DNA of 64,000 nt from Levilactobacillus tangyuanensis (GCF_003946545.1 NZ_RHOA01000001.1:124001-188000), one strand, 5' to 3'; shown: positions 1 through 9,240, numbered from the stretch's first letter. Notes: generated by a model from the letters alone, not told the origin. Numbers and translations are program-made.

Positions 1-406
1 GTTCCCGGGTGATGTGGACCTTCAGATTGGCGTAGTGCCGACCCGTTGAAATGGCCGTCCAGTTCGCCGCGGAGGACTTGGCACCGCCGGACTTGTAGAC
101 CTTGTAATTGTGACGCTTATTACTGTTGATCTTGGTGTAGTACGTCACCTTTTTGGTCTTGATAACCTTACGGTAGACCCGTTTAGGCTTCGGGGTCGGC
201 TGGGGCTTGGTCGTCGATGATTCGCTGGACGAGGATGTTGAAGTCGAAGTCGAACTGGAAGAACTGGTTACCGGTGCCGTGGTCGAAGCGGACGTGGCGG
301 TTGCGGTACTAGCCGCAGTGGATGTTGCCGTCGCGGCATGGGCAACTCCCATGGGGGTCACGGTCAGAAGTAGGCCAAGACCGAGTGTAATGAATAGGCG
401 TTTCAT
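1..406 (-). CDS. Secreted Ser/Thr-rich surface protein, C-terminus cut off by window edge
   Basis: An ATG at 406 follows a good AAGGTGG ribosome binding site. The protein opens with a signal peptide (MKRLFITLGLGLLLTVTP, cleavage probably near AHA-AT), then a low-complexity Ser/Thr/Ala linker of about 45 residues, a Pro/Lys hinge (TTKPQPTPKPK), and the start of a basic, Tyr-rich domain (VTYYTKINSNKRHNYKVYK). This resembles the SH3/GW-like repeat modules of exported lactobacillar proteins. The linker suggests wall-spanning or exposure outside the envelope. The reading frame is open to base 1, so the 3' part lies outside the window and no catalytic domain can be seen. Function is unknown. Confidence 0.8.
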   Translation of the reverse strand, partial: MKRLFITLGLGLLLTVTPMGVAHAATATSTAASTATATSASTTAPVTSSSSSTSTSTSSSSESSTTKPQPTPKPKRVYRKVIKTKKVTYYTKINSNKRHNYKVYKSGGAKSSAANWTAISTGRHYANLKVHITRE

Positions 407-482
407 GTTAAGTGGCCACCTTTATATGTATAGATTTAGTTTTATTGGCAGATAATTTGCCTAAAAACTGGTTATGCCTCTT

Positions 483-511
483 ATTGTACGCCACTCGAAT
501 GTTTCGGACAA
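483..511 (-). promoter_or_regulatory. Promoter of the secreted Ser/Thr-rich gene
   Basis: On the minus strand, TTGTCC (511-506) and TACAAT (488-483) are separated by exactly 17 bases and point at the gene starting at 406. Confidence 0.6.
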
Positions 512-515
512 TCCC

Positions 516-555
516 AAAAAGCACCGCTACGAAACCAATCGTGACGGTGCTTTTA
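516..555 (-). terminator. Intrinsic terminator of the nicotinamidase gene
   Basis: AAAAGCACCG and CGGTGCTTTT form a hairpin with T-rich flanks on both sides. It lies directly 3' of the minus-strand nicotinamidase gene. Confidence 0.75.
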
Positions 556-567
556 GGCATTTCTTAG

Positions 568-1122
568 TTAGACGACTTGTGCGCCAAGCACGTTGACGAA
601 GTGCTTGAGGGCCCACTCGTGACCAGTGGGATCAAAGCTCGCCACGGCATCCTGATGGATGATGAGCTGGTAGCCCAAGTTGTAGGCATCAACGGCGGTA
701 TGGAGGACGCAGATATCCGTGCAGACTCCCGCCAAGTGTAGGGTGTCGACGTGACGTTCACGGAGTCGCAGATCCAGATCGGTTCCCGCAAAGGCGCTGT
801 AACGGGTCTTGTCAAATTGCTTCACGGTGGCATCGGTCTGATGTTGGTCGAACCAAGTCGCTAGGGGACCGAAAAGTTGGCGACCCCAAGAGCCGCGAAC
901 GTTGTGTGGCGGGAAGAGTTTGGTTTCCGGATGGTACGGGTCATTTGGCGTATGGACATCGGTCGGCAGGTAAATCCAGTCACCAGCGGCCAGCATGTCA
1001 TCGGCCAGGCTGACAATGGTCGCGGCCAGCCTTTGCCCGGGTTCGCCGCAAGTTAGGGCCCCCTGGTCGGCGACAAAGTCGTTGGTATAATCGATGATCA
1101 ACAGTGCTTGATGGTTGAGCAT
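568..1122 (-). CDS. pncA: Nicotinamidase / isochorismatase-family cysteine hydrolase
   Basis: This 184-residue cytosolic enzyme would hydrolyse nicotinamide to nicotinic acid for NAD salvage. Visible family residues are the N-terminal catalytic Asp in LLIIDYTNDF, a Lys in VKQFDKTRYSAF, and the nucleophile Cys in VCTDICVLHTAVDAYNLGY; together they are the Asp-Lys-Cys triad. The size fits PncA. The start at 1122 was chosen because GAGGGGG precedes it; an upstream in-frame extension lacks a ribosome binding site. It is monocistronic, with its own promoter and terminator. A related isochorismatase-like amidase of other specificity cannot be excluded. Confidence 0.85.
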   Translation of the reverse strand: MLNHQALLIIDYTNDFVADQGALTCGEPGQRLAATIVSLADDMLAAGDWIYLPTDVHTPNDPYHPETKLFPPHNVRGSWGRQLFGPLATWFDQHQTDATVKQFDKTRYSAFAGTDLDLRLRERHVDTLHLAGVCTDICVLHTAVDAYNLGYQLIIHQDAVASFDPTGHEWALKHFVNVLGAQVV

Positions 1123-1153
1123 ACAGTAATCCCCCTCGGTAATGATTAGAATA

Positions 1154-1182
1154 AGTATGCTAAGACCGCCCCGTAAAGTCAA
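1154..1182 (-). promoter_or_regulatory. Promoter of pncA
   Basis: On the minus strand, TTGACT (1182-1177) and CATACT (1159-1154) have a 17-base spacer, about 30 bases upstream of the pncA start. Confidence 0.55.
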
Positions 1183-1295
1183 CGAAACGTCTCATTTGTT
1201 TATTTATAAAATGCCGATAACAATCAATGGTTGATTCGTTGAACGACTAATGCTTGAAAATGCTTTAAGATGGGCACTTTGAAGGGGGTCATCAA

Positions 1296-1324
1296 TTGAC
1301 ATTTACTGGCTAAATTAGTATATT
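1296..1324 (+). promoter_or_regulatory. Promoter of the DUF4097 gene
   Basis: TTGACA (1296-1301), a 17-base spacer and TATATT (1319-1324) give a near-consensus sigma-A promoter about 60 bases before the start codon. Confidence 0.7.
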
Positions 1325-1388
1325 GTTAGCGACTTGATGAGAACGAGAATTTACCCAAAATAGGACTAGTGACTGGAGGGCAAGTGAC

Positions 1389-2354
1389 ATGCGACATCGA
1401 CGGCGAGTTAGCCTAACCTTGATTGTGTTAGGCGTGATTTTAGGAGGCCTGGGCTGGTGGCACCATGGTGGCCAGGCGGTGGCATGGGACCATGAGGCTC
1501 ATGCATTACGGGTTGCCCGTAGCGTGAGTCGTCACGTGAGGCCGGTAGCCTATCAAAACATTGAGATTGCGAGCCCGGTGCCGGTCACTGTGAAGTCTGG
1601 CAACACCAACCAGGTGACGGTGCGCTATCTAAAGGGAACCAAGACGCGGCCACATGTGGTCGTTGATGGCTCAGCCTTAAAGATTACCGGTGGTCAAGTG
1701 AAGGCTAAGACCGCAACGCTCCTTGGTGGCAAGGCCAGTGTTGGGGCGGCCGTTGCCAACCCGAGCGGCGTGCTCGTGACCGTGCCCAAGGATACGCAAC
1801 TTGACCGGGTCAATGTGGCGGCCAAGAGTGGGTCAGTATCGTTACAGGGCATTAAAGCCAATCGGGTGACGGTGGCCGATAGCGCTGATTTGACGCTTCA
1901 AGGCCTGACGGTAGCCAAGCAACTACAGGTTCACTCGACGACCGGTGACGTTTGGTTAGACGACGTCCGCGCCGGCCAGCTGGCGGTGCAGACCCTGCAA
2001 GGCGATATTGGGTTAACCAATGTCCAGTCCTCTTCAGCCAATACGGTGTTGTCTTCGACCGACGGGGATGTGAGTGTGGCTGGCGCCAAGTTAAAAATCA
2101 GTACCATTAAAGCAGTCAAGGGCGATGTCCGGCTGACGGACAACCAAGTTGCTGGCAAGCTCAGCGTGACGACTCAGTCCGGCGACGTGCGGGCCCGCAT
2201 CCGGCGGTCGACCGGGGTCGACATTGCGACCATTAAGGGGTACGTGAAGGTTAACGACCAGTCACGGTCGCACAAGACCCGCTGGCACACTGATGCCACC
2301 AATCAGCTGGGCATCAAGACGGCTAGTGGGGATGTCACCATAACGAACAAGTAA
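1389..2354 (+). CDS. DUF4097 family beta-helix protein, membrane-anchored
   Basis: The protein has 321 residues. A single N-terminal hydrophobic segment (LTLIVLGVILGGLGWW, about residues 9-24) should anchor it, with the rest outside the membrane. The remainder shows the repeated short strands of the DUF4097 putative-adhesin fold: SGSVSLQGI, TTGDVWLDDV, LQGDIGLTNV, TDGDVSVAG, QSGDVRARI and ASGDVTITNK, each with a G-D-V turn. In Firmicutes such proteins often sit with PspC/LiaX-type envelope-stress genes, but no such neighbour occurs here. GGAGGG precedes the ATG. The molecular function is not known. Confidence 0.8.
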   Translation: MRHRRRVSLTLIVLGVILGGLGWWHHGGQAVAWDHEAHALRVARSVSRHVRPVAYQNIEIASPVPVTVKSGNTNQVTVRYLKGTKTRPHVVVDGSALKITGGQVKAKTATLLGGKASVGAAVANPSGVLVTVPKDTQLDRVNVAAKSGSVSLQGIKANRVTVADSADLTLQGLTVAKQLQVHSTTGDVWLDDVRAGQLAVQTLQGDIGLTNVQSSSANTVLSSTDGDVSVAGAKLKISTIKAVKGDVRLTDNQVAGKLSVTTQSGDVRARIRRSTGVDIATIKGYVKVNDQSRSHKTRWHTDATNQLGIKTASGDVTITNK

Positions 2355-2377
2355 TCGATTAAGTGAAGCAGGAATGA

Positions 2378-2402
2378 GGGGCCCGGTGTCATGACGGGCC
2401 CC
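2378..2402 (+). terminator. GC hairpin after the DUF4097 gene
   Basis: GGGGCCCG and CGGGCCCC form an 8-bp perfect stem. The following TTACG is a poor U tract, so termination may be weak. Confidence 0.4.
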
Positions 2403-2513
2403 TTACGTGATCACAGGGACTTTTACTGGTAACCCCTGGGAAACGTGGTAAAATATAGAGATTGTGAAAAACACGGGATTTATAAAAATTTACTAATAGA
2501 GGAGATTTTAACT

Positions 2514-3518
2514 GTGCCTGATTCAAATTACTGGCAGAATATTGCTGACCACGCCAAGGCCGAAAACCGGCCGTTCTTTAGCTTGGCCCCCATGGAAGCC
2601 GTCACTAACGCTATCTTCCGTCGAGTGGTTGCCCGGGCAGCCGCACCGGATGTTTTCTTCACGGAATTTACCAATGCGATTAGTGTCACGCATCCTAAGG
2701 CTAAATTTTCTGTTCAGGGCCGGCTATATGTCGCCCCAGAAGAGGCCCACATGCCCGTTGTCCAATTATGGGGTAACGATCGTGAGGCTTTTGCTCGGGC
2801 AGCGGAGAACGTCAAGGAACGTGGCTATGAGGCCATTGATTTGAATATGGGTTGTCCTGACGGAACGGTCATCAAGAATCATGGTGGGAGTGACCTGATT
2901 CGCAACTTCGATAGCGCTGCGGAAGTTATTGCGGGTGCTAAGGAAGCCGGACTGCCGGTCAGTGTCAAAACGCGATTGGGTTACAGTCGATTGGACGAGT
3001 GGCCTGATTGGTTAACCTTCCTATTAAAACAAGACATTCCGTTGTTAACGATTCACTTACGGACTAAGAAGGAAATGAGTCGGGTACCCGCCCATTACGA
3101 ATTGATCGATGATATCGTGAAATTACGTGATGAGGTCGCACCTAACACCTTACTGCAGTTAAATGGTGACATCGAGAACTATCAGGAAGGGCTAGCCTTG
3201 GCGCAAGCGCATCCTGGCGTCGACGGCATCATGATTGGTCGGGGCATCTTCACCACGCCATTTGCCTTTGAGGCGGAGCCACAGGAACACGATTTGCATG
3301 AGTTGATGGACTTGTTGAAGTATCAGCTGGATCTGTACGATGACTTTGCCGAACGTTTCCAAACGGCTCACTTTGCGGCGTTGAAGCGGTTCTTCAAGAT
3401 TTACGTTCGCAATCAGCGAAACGCTGCCGGTTTGCGGAACGCCATGATGGAGGCCCATTCCACCGATGAGGTTCGAGAAATCTTGGAAAAATCCAATTTT
3501 GAAGCAGAAAATGAATAA
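2514..3518 (+). CDS. dus: tRNA-dihydrouridine synthase
   Basis: This FMN enzyme of 334 residues reduces uridines in the tRNA D-loop using NADPH. Family signatures are LAPMEAVTNAIFRR near the N-terminus, the catalytic-Cys motif DLNMGCP, KTRLGY, a His motif in LLTIHLRTKKE, and phosphate-binding GDIENYQEG and GIMIGRGIF. The motif after NMGCP (DGTVIKNHGGSDLI) differs from classic DusB, as in other Lactobacillaceae Dus homologues. The GTG start at 2514 was chosen because GAGGAG lies 8 bases upstream; the longer frame from 2445 has no ribosome binding site. Confidence 0.88.
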   Translation: MPDSNYWQNIADHAKAENRPFFSLAPMEAVTNAIFRRVVARAAAPDVFFTEFTNAISVTHPKAKFSVQGRLYVAPEEAHMPVVQLWGNDREAFARAAENVKERGYEAIDLNMGCPDGTVIKNHGGSDLIRNFDSAAEVIAGAKEAGLPVSVKTRLGYSRLDEWPDWLTFLLKQDIPLLTIHLRTKKEMSRVPAHYELIDDIVKLRDEVAPNTLLQLNGDIENYQEGLALAQAHPGVDGIMIGRGIFTTPFAFEAEPQEHDLHELMDLLKYQLDLYDDFAERFQTAHFAALKRFFKIYVRNQRNAAGLRNAMMEAHSTDEVREILEKSNFEAENE

Positions 3519-3526
3519 GTAAGACT

Positions 3527-3553
3527 AGTCGCGACCAGGTCGCGGCTTTTTTT
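3527..3553 (+). terminator. Intrinsic terminator after dus
   Basis: GTCGCGACC and GGTCGCGGC form a hairpin followed directly by a run of seven T. Confidence 0.85.
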
Positions 3554-3688
3554 ATGGTTATCGATCTAAGTTTCGATCACCAAACGAGTGGCATTTCGGC
3601 CGGTCGAAGCGGGAAGGCTAGTCGGGCCCAATCATGGTCAAAACGTGTTAAATTAGAGCCAAGACCTCGAAGGAGGAGAAGAAGACGG

Positions 3689-4888
3689 ATGAAAATGATT
3701 AAATTAACGGAAACAATTGCCGGTAACGTCTCCCGGACGGTTAACCCGATTGGCAGAAAGCTCCGAATCGACTTAGGGGCCAATCAGGTGCAGACGGCCG
3801 GAACCTACGACGGTGCCAAGAATGCGTTGATCCTGGGCGGGGCTTCGGGTTATGGCCTAGCCAGTCGGGTGACGGTGGCCTTTGGTCAAGGCGCCAACAC
3901 GCTCTCCGTGGGCTACGAGCGGGCGCCACAAGGCGAATCATTGGGAACCGCCGGCTGGTGGAATCAGGTCTATGTGAAACAGGCGGCGGAGGCCCAAGGC
4001 CTGCGGGCCGTCAATGTGAATGCCGACGCCTTTTTAACGGCGACCAAGCAACAGGTGATTGACCGATTACAACGAGAACACTGGGCACCATTGGATCTGG
4101 TGGTCTATGCGATTGCCGCGCCCAAACGGGTCAATCCAGCCGATGCGACTGAGGTATGGCGGTCGGTGATTAAGCCGATTGGCCAGTCGGTGACGGATGA
4201 GACACTGGATCTGGCGCATGAGCGCCTGGTCAGGCAGACCCTACCGCCGGCCTCGCCAGCGGAAATTGCCGCGACCGTCCATGTCATGGGCGGTGAGGAC
4301 TGGGAACTATGGATTGAAGCCCTTAAGGCGGCCGGGGTGCTAGCACCAGACTGTAAGACGATCTTGTTTTCTTACGAGGGCCCCGAAGCAACGGCCCCCA
4401 TCTATCATGATGGCACCTTGGGGCGAGCCAAACGGGCGGCCGAGGCCAGTGCCCAACGCCTGCAGCGGGTGCTGGCACCAACCGGTGGTGAGGCCTTGAT
4501 TAGTGTCAATCGGTCGGTCACCACGCGGGCGTCGATGGTCATTCCGGGATTCGCCCGCTATTGCATGGCACTTTACCAGGTCGAGCAGGCGGCTGGGGGC
4601 CATGAACGTTCACTCGACCATGTGGATCGGCTGTTTCGCCAAATGGTTTATGGTCAGCACCGTCGTGTGGACGATCAGGGGCGCTTACGCCCGGATGCTC
4701 AAGAACTGGCGGCCAGTGTACAGGCGGCGGTTAATCAGTTGTTGGGTGAAATGACGGCCGCCAACTTTTCACCCAACTGGCCGGGGTATCAACAATTACG
4801 GCGAGAATTTCGTGAACTCAGTGGTTTCGGTGTGCCGGGAATTAGGGATGAAATGCCGGCAATGATGCTGGACAAGGTGGTCTTTTAG
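3689..4888 (+). CDS. fabV: Trans-2-enoyl-CoA/ACP reductase FabV
   Basis: This NADH-dependent enoyl reductase of 399 residues carries out the last reductive step of fatty-acid elongation and often gives triclosan tolerance. It has the FabV-specific dinucleotide motif LGGASGYGLASR, the following NTLSVGYERAP loop, and the active-site Tyr-x8-Lys of FabV (YHDGTLGRAK, Tyr239/Lys248), which is longer than the Tyr-x6-Lys of FabI. ATG at 3689 is preceded by AGGAGGAG; an in-frame extension back to 3554 would read through Arg-rich, RBS-derived sequence and is rejected. It stands alone rather than in a fab cluster. Confidence 0.92.
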   Translation: MKMIKLTETIAGNVSRTVNPIGRKLRIDLGANQVQTAGTYDGAKNALILGGASGYGLASRVTVAFGQGANTLSVGYERAPQGESLGTAGWWNQVYVKQAAEAQGLRAVNVNADAFLTATKQQVIDRLQREHWAPLDLVVYAIAAPKRVNPADATEVWRSVIKPIGQSVTDETLDLAHERLVRQTLPPASPAEIAATVHVMGGEDWELWIEALKAAGVLAPDCKTILFSYEGPEATAPIYHDGTLGRAKRAAEASAQRLQRVLAPTGGEALISVNRSVTTRASMVIPGFARYCMALYQVEQAAGGHERSLDHVDRLFRQMVYGQHRRVDDQGRLRPDAQELAASVQAAVNQLLGEMTAANFSPNWPGYQQLRREFRELSGFGVPGIRDEMPAMMLDKVVF

Positions 4889-5055
4889 CCGGCTTGCGAC
4901 GTAATGAGCGAATCGTTTACGGAATGTTTTATCAACAATCGAGACCAATCGTTAGGGAATTGGTGGCATAAGTGATATTATATTTAGCAGTTTCTAGTTT
5001 GCTGACGATACGCGAGCTAGCTGATTTCGTGAACAGTTAGGAGAACCCACTAATT

Positions 5056-5499
5056 ATGACCCCAAGCATTCAGATTATTTATGCCAGCCAATCCGGCCGT
5101 AACCAGGCCATTGCTGGTCATTTGCAAGCCCAATTGGCCTCACGGGCCCAAACCGTGATTACCGAGATTTCTCAGGTGAATGCCTTTGAGTTATCCCAAA
5201 ACGATGCGATTATCGTGGCCAGTTATACGTTTCATGACGGCGAATTGCCTGATGAGGCGCAAGACTTCTTTGAGGACTTGAAGAAGGTTGACCTGAATCG
5301 CACGAAGTTTGCGGTTCTGGGTTCTAGTTCCAAGACGCACTTGCATTTCGGTCGGGCAGTTGATTATCTCACTATCCAATTGAACTCAAGTAATGGCGAA
5401 CAAGTTGCCGATTCCGTTAAGATCGACCGGGATGCAGACGATGACGACTGGGCCAGAGTCGACCAATTAGCCCAACGCGTATTAGCCAGTTTAGCTTAG
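5056..5499 (+). CDS. Flavodoxin-like protein
   Basis: This is a short-chain flavodoxin fold of 147 residues. The N-terminal FMN phosphate-binding loop is IIYASQSGRNQAIA (the TxSGxT position), and IIVASYTFHDGELPDEAQDF and AVLGSSSKTHLHFGRAVD match the second and third FMN loops. It probably carries electrons in the cytosol, though its partner is unknown. The next gene (GNAT) starts 24 bases downstream on the same strand, so the two probably form an operon. TTAGGAG precedes the ATG. Confidence 0.8.
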   Translation: MTPSIQIIYASQSGRNQAIAGHLQAQLASRAQTVITEISQVNAFELSQNDAIIVASYTFHDGELPDEAQDFFEDLKKVDLNRTKFAVLGSSSKTHLHFGRAVDYLTIQLNSSNGEQVADSVKIDRDADDDDWARVDQLAQRVLASLA

Positions 5500-5523
5500 A
5501 CCCAAGGATGGAGTGAGAGATAA

Positions 5524-6042
5524 ATGTATTTACGTAAAGCCAAAGAAGACGAATTAGACTTAGTATGTGACATTATTGAAGACGGTAAGCAACAACTGGC
5601 CGATGCCGGTATCGATCAGTGGCAAAATGATTATCCCAACCGCGACGTTATCAAGGAAGATATCGCTGCCGGTCGGGCGGTCATTTATAACAGTGATGAC
5701 CACGAAACATTAGGAGTTGCCGCAGTGATGACGGCTCCTGATACCTCGTACGACACGCTGCAAGGTGAATGGTTGAAGCAAACGGATAAGTTTGTCACGA
5801 TTCACCGGGTTGCCATCTTCTCCCATCACCAGGGTAAGGGTTACGCGTCACAACTTTTCCGTGACCTGTTCGATTACGTTGCCGAAAATCATCCCGACTG
5901 CGAGAGTATCCGTATCGATACCCACAAGGACAACGGGAAGATGCAGCACTTAATTGAAAAGTTTGGTTTCGAACGCGTGGGCAAGATCGTTGGGGTTTAC
6001 CACCCGGCTGACGTTTGCTACGTCTACGAGAAGTTAATCTAA
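5524..6042 (+). CDS. GNAT family N-acetyltransferase
   Basis: The protein has 172 residues. The acetyl-CoA pyrophosphate loop is visible as FSHHQGKGYASQLFRDL (Q/R-x-x-G-x-A), followed by the usual C-terminal RIDTHKDNGKMQHLIEKFGF motif. The substrate cannot be deduced. It is the second gene of the pair with the flavodoxin-like gene and is closed by a terminator. Confidence 0.85.
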   Translation: MYLRKAKEDELDLVCDIIEDGKQQLADAGIDQWQNDYPNRDVIKEDIAAGRAVIYNSDDHETLGVAAVMTAPDTSYDTLQGEWLKQTDKFVTIHRVAIFSHHQGKGYASQLFRDLFDYVAENHPDCESIRIDTHKDNGKMQHLIEKFGFERVGKIVGVYHPADVCYVYEKLI

Positions 6043-6054
6043 ATAAAGTTTCGG

Positions 6055-6094
6055 GAGTCCCGACCAGTCTAGAATTGGTTAGGACTCTTTTTTT
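6055..6094 (+). terminator. Terminator after the GNAT gene
   Basis: GAGTCC and GGACTC arms, with additional pairing inside, are followed by eight T. Confidence 0.7.
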
Positions 6095-6245
6095 AGTCTA
6101 TGCAGTGATTGAATAATCCCCGTGGTTGCGGGATAATGAGAGCCAATGGTTTAAGAATGACCTAAATAAAGGTTGCTTATTAGCGACAGATCAGGTAACA
6201 TTTTCTCATTAAGTTTTAATCATTCAACAGAAAGAAGGAATTAGA

Positions 6246-7610
6246 TTGCAGAGAAGACTAAGCGCTCGCCAAATGCAGATGATCGCATTGGGTGGGACTA
6301 TCGGCGTCGGATTATTTATGGGGTCTGGTTCCACCATCAAGTGGACGGGTCCTTCCGTCCTCATTGCCTACATCATTTCCGGAATTTTCCTATACTTAAT
6401 TATGCGGGCCCTGGGCGAAATGCTTTACGTCCATCCAACCACCGGGTCCTTCTCAACCTTTGCGTCCGAATACATGCATCCCGTCTTTGGTTACCTGACG
6501 GCGTGGAGTAACATTTTTCAATTTATCGTGGTTGGGATGAGTGAAATGATTGCCCTCGGGGGCTACTTCCGCTTCTGGTGGCCCAACCTACCAGACTGGA
6601 TCCCCGGGTTGGTCGCGATCCTCTTCCTATGTACAGCTAACCTGATCTCCGTGCGGATGTTTGGGGAGCTGGAATTTTGGTTTGCCCTGATTAAAGTGGT
6701 CACGATTATCCTGATGATTATCGCCGGCCTCGGGGTGATCCTGTTTGGCTTCGGTAACGGGGGCCACGCGGTTGGGATCAGTAACCTCTGGACAAACGGT
6801 GGTTTCTTTACCGGTGGGGCCAAAGGGTTCATCTACGCACTCGCCATTGTCTTGGCCTCCTATCAGGGGATTGAACTGATTGGGGTGACGGCCGGTGAGG
6901 CCCAGAACCCACAGCACACGCTGGTGGCGGCTATTCGGTCGACCGTGGCGCGGATTTTGATTTTCTATGTCGGGGCAATCTTCGTGATTGTCAGCATCTA
7001 TCCCTGGGATAAATTAAACCAGTTGGGTTCCCCATTTGTCCAAACCTTTGCCAAGGTTGGGATCACGGCGGCGGCCTCAATCATTAACTTTGTGGTGGTT
7101 ACGGCGGCCCTATCTGGTTCCAACTCCGGGATCTATAGTGCCAGTCGGATGGCCTTCACCTTGGCCGAAAAGGGCCAGTTGCCTAAGAAGGTCACACTGT
7201 TGAACCGGCACGGGGTACCCTTCTACTCCGTCATCGCGATTTCTCTGGGAATCGCCATCGGGATCGTGTTAAACGTGGTTCTGCCAATGTTCTTTAAGGA
7301 TGCTAGCCAGATTTTTGTCATGGTCTACAGTTCCAGTGTCCTTCCCGGGATGGTGCCATGGTTTGTCATCCTAATCAGTGAAATTGAATTCCGTAAACAG
7401 CATCCGGAAGAGATGGTTGATCATCCTTTCAAGATGCCGTTTGCGCCTTACTCGAACTACGTAACCTTGGTCTTTCTGGCCATCACGTTAATTTTCATGT
7501 TCCTGAACCCGGAAACCCGAATTTCCATTCTGGTCGGGGTGGTTTTCCTGGCCATCATGACGGTGCGGTATTTCCGTAAATATCATAAAAAAGAAACGGT
7601 TTCTGAATAA
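6246..7610 (+). CDS. Amino acid permease, APC/AAT family
   Basis: The 454-residue polytopic membrane protein has about 12 hydrophobic helices. The APC hallmark in helix 1 (IALGGTIGVGLFMGSG) and helix 2 region ALGEMLYVHPTTGSF place it in the amino-acid transporter (AAT) family of proton-coupled permeases such as LysP/HisP/AroP. Substrate cannot be fixed from sequence. TTG at 6246 is the likely start, with AGAAGGA 6 bases upstream. The gene ends 18 bases before the next ORF, so the two may be cotranscribed. Confidence 0.88.
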   Translation: MQRRLSARQMQMIALGGTIGVGLFMGSGSTIKWTGPSVLIAYIISGIFLYLIMRALGEMLYVHPTTGSFSTFASEYMHPVFGYLTAWSNIFQFIVVGMSEMIALGGYFRFWWPNLPDWIPGLVAILFLCTANLISVRMFGELEFWFALIKVVTIILMIIAGLGVILFGFGNGGHAVGISNLWTNGGFFTGGAKGFIYALAIVLASYQGIELIGVTAGEAQNPQHTLVAAIRSTVARILIFYVGAIFVIVSIYPWDKLNQLGSPFVQTFAKVGITAAASIINFVVVTAALSGSNSGIYSASRMAFTLAEKGQLPKKVTLLNRHGVPFYSVIAISLGIAIGIVLNVVLPMFFKDASQIFVMVYSSSVLPGMVPWFVILISEIEFRKQHPEEMVDHPFKMPFAPYSNYVTLVFLAITLIFMFLNPETRISILVGVVFLAIMTVRYFRKYHKKETVSE

Positions 7611-7628
7611 AGAAAAGGGGTCACGAAG

Positions 7629-8291
7629 ATGAGTCGTCCAGGCAAATTTGCCAAGTCGAGTCGGGTCAAACAACTCCGGCAATTTCGGCGGCGGAAACAA
7701 CAACAAGCGAGTCAGGCGATTGCCTGGGATCAAGTGGAGGATTTCCTGCTTGGACGGTATCACTTGGTTCAGGGAAGTCGCTTGCCACAAACAGTTGACG
7801 CGACCATCCAGCGGTTCTTTAGTGAGTGGTTGCGAACGGCCATGCAGGCGGGCGAAGGCCAGGTCCAGTGGGATGTGGCGACAATCAGCGCCGCCACGCT
7901 CAAACGAATTGGTAATCAGGTCCCGTGGCAGTTCTACGCGGTTCTTTGGCAACAAACAGCTCGTTGGCAGAAGTTTCTGTTGCGCGAGGGGCCCGTGGTT
8001 CCATTGGCAGAACGGCGGCAAGTGATTCACCCCTTAGAGCAATCCGAGTGGGCGCGGCTGATTGCCCACCAATTAGCGGTCAACTTGCTAACTGCCACGG
8101 CGGTCCCAATCACTGATCAGCAACGAGAGCAACTCGTTAAGAGCCTCTTGCAAGACGAACAGTTGCAGTGGAATGCCGTCGCGGCCCTATTTGGGCCCTT
8201 GGGCTTCCAGGTGGATGAGCAAGCAGACGCGGCCACTAAACAGTGGTTGAATGCGTTGTTGGCCTTAACCATCGTGCCCAATCACGACTAA
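7629..8291 (+). CDS. Hypothetical protein, basic N-terminus
   Basis: I do not recognise this 220-residue protein. The first 30 residues are strongly basic and Gln/Arg-rich (SSRVKQLRQFRRRKQQQ); the rest is predicted alpha-helical, Gln/Trp/Leu-rich and lacks signal peptide or membrane segments. It follows the amino-acid permease by 18 bases and shares its terminator. AAAGGGG precedes the ATG. Codon use looks like the neighbours, so it is probably a real gene. Confidence 0.65.
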   Translation: MSRPGKFAKSSRVKQLRQFRRRKQQQASQAIAWDQVEDFLLGRYHLVQGSRLPQTVDATIQRFFSEWLRTAMQAGEGQVQWDVATISAATLKRIGNQVPWQFYAVLWQQTARWQKFLLREGPVVPLAERRQVIHPLEQSEWARLIAHQLAVNLLTATAVPITDQQREQLVKSLLQDEQLQWNAVAALFGPLGFQVDEQADAATKQWLNALLALTIVPNHD

Positions 8292-8304
8292 TTGACTAGA
8301 TACG

Positions 8305-8334
8305 AAAGACTGGCGAAAAGCTGGTCTTTTTTTT
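8305..8334 (+). terminator. Terminator after the permease/hypothetical pair
   Basis: A 9-bp stem (AAGACTGGC / GCTGGTCTT, two wobble pairs) with a GAAAA-type loop is followed by eight T. Confidence 0.75.
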
Positions 8335-8527
8335 CGGAACCAGTTATTATTTTATCTGAATCAAGCAAAGGGATTTTGACTAGGATTGCTTAGAACGATG
8401 GTCGGTGAACAAGTGACCGACACGGAATAACTTGGTTGGTTAGCTAACGGGTGGTTCAACCATTACCAGAGCTACTCGTTTACTCTAAAGCTGATAATCA
8501 TTAGATTATTTTAGAGGAGTGAGTAAG

Positions 8528-9181
8528 ATGACTCGCAGATTAAAGATTTCTCTGCTGAGTAGTTTAGCTGTTCTGACATTAGGCGTTGGCTTATCCGCGG
8601 CCCTTCCAGCAGCCGCGGCCACGACCGATACCTCAAGTTCAACTGGCTCAAGCAGTAGTAGTTCATCAGCGTCAACGACCCAAAGCACCAAGGTGACTTC
8701 GGAATTTGATACCGATCCTAATGCAGCGATTTCGCTTGATTCTGCGCCAAACATCAGCTTTGGTAAGAATGTAACCCCTAACACAAAGAGCAATGGTAGT
8801 TACGCTGCCCTTTCGGCAGATAACCCCGTTGAAGTGTCTAACCCAGGGTTAGGCAGTGGCTGGAGTGTTCAATTGAAGAACACGCCTTTCACTGACGCCA
8901 CGGGCGACACGCTCGGTGGTGCCGTTCTTTCGTTAGGCGCACCTGATATCGCCGCGGGTAACACGGGCAACCCTTCCGCAGCACCAACTCCTGGCGCAGC
9001 AACCAAGCTTGACGGTTCGGGAACCAATCAAATTGTCTTCTCGGCCGCTGCTAAGGGTGGATTAGGTGTTTGGACCGCTGATTACAGTCTTGGCGACATT
9101 AACTTGGCGGTACCCGCTGGGCAAATGGGCGGGGTTTACACGTCAACGCTGACGTGGCAATTGAGCGATACACCACAATAG
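8528..9181 (+). CDS. WxL domain surface protein
   Basis: This 217-residue exported protein begins with a signal peptide (ISLLSSLAVLTLGVGLSAAL), followed by a Ser/Thr linker and a WxL domain. The two WxL motifs are GWSVQLKNTPF and the C-terminal TLTWQLSDTPQ. WxL domains bind peptidoglycan noncovalently. The ATG at 8528 follows GAGGAG; a GTG nine bases earlier overlaps that RBS and is rejected. It is first in a three-gene cell-surface cluster with the DUF916 protein and a lectin WxL protein. Confidence 0.9.
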   Translation: MTRRLKISLLSSLAVLTLGVGLSAALPAAAATTDTSSSTGSSSSSSSASTTQSTKVTSEFDTDPNAAISLDSAPNISFGKNVTPNTKSNGSYAALSADNPVEVSNPGLGSGWSVQLKNTPFTDATGDTLGGAVLSLGAPDIAAGNTGNPSAAPTPGAATKLDGSGTNQIVFSAAAKGGLGVWTADYSLGDINLAVPAGQMGGVYTSTLTWQLSDTPQ

Positions 9182-9240
9182 GCCACTGAGCAAGGTTAGT
9201 AATCGTTAATTTTTCTGACGACTGATTGGGGGAGTCGGTA

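Noticed and set aside
3554..3688. N-terminal extension of FabV by 45 residues
   Set aside because: It would translate an AGGAGGAGAAGAAG-type RBS region as poly-Arg; the ATG at 3689 gives the family length.
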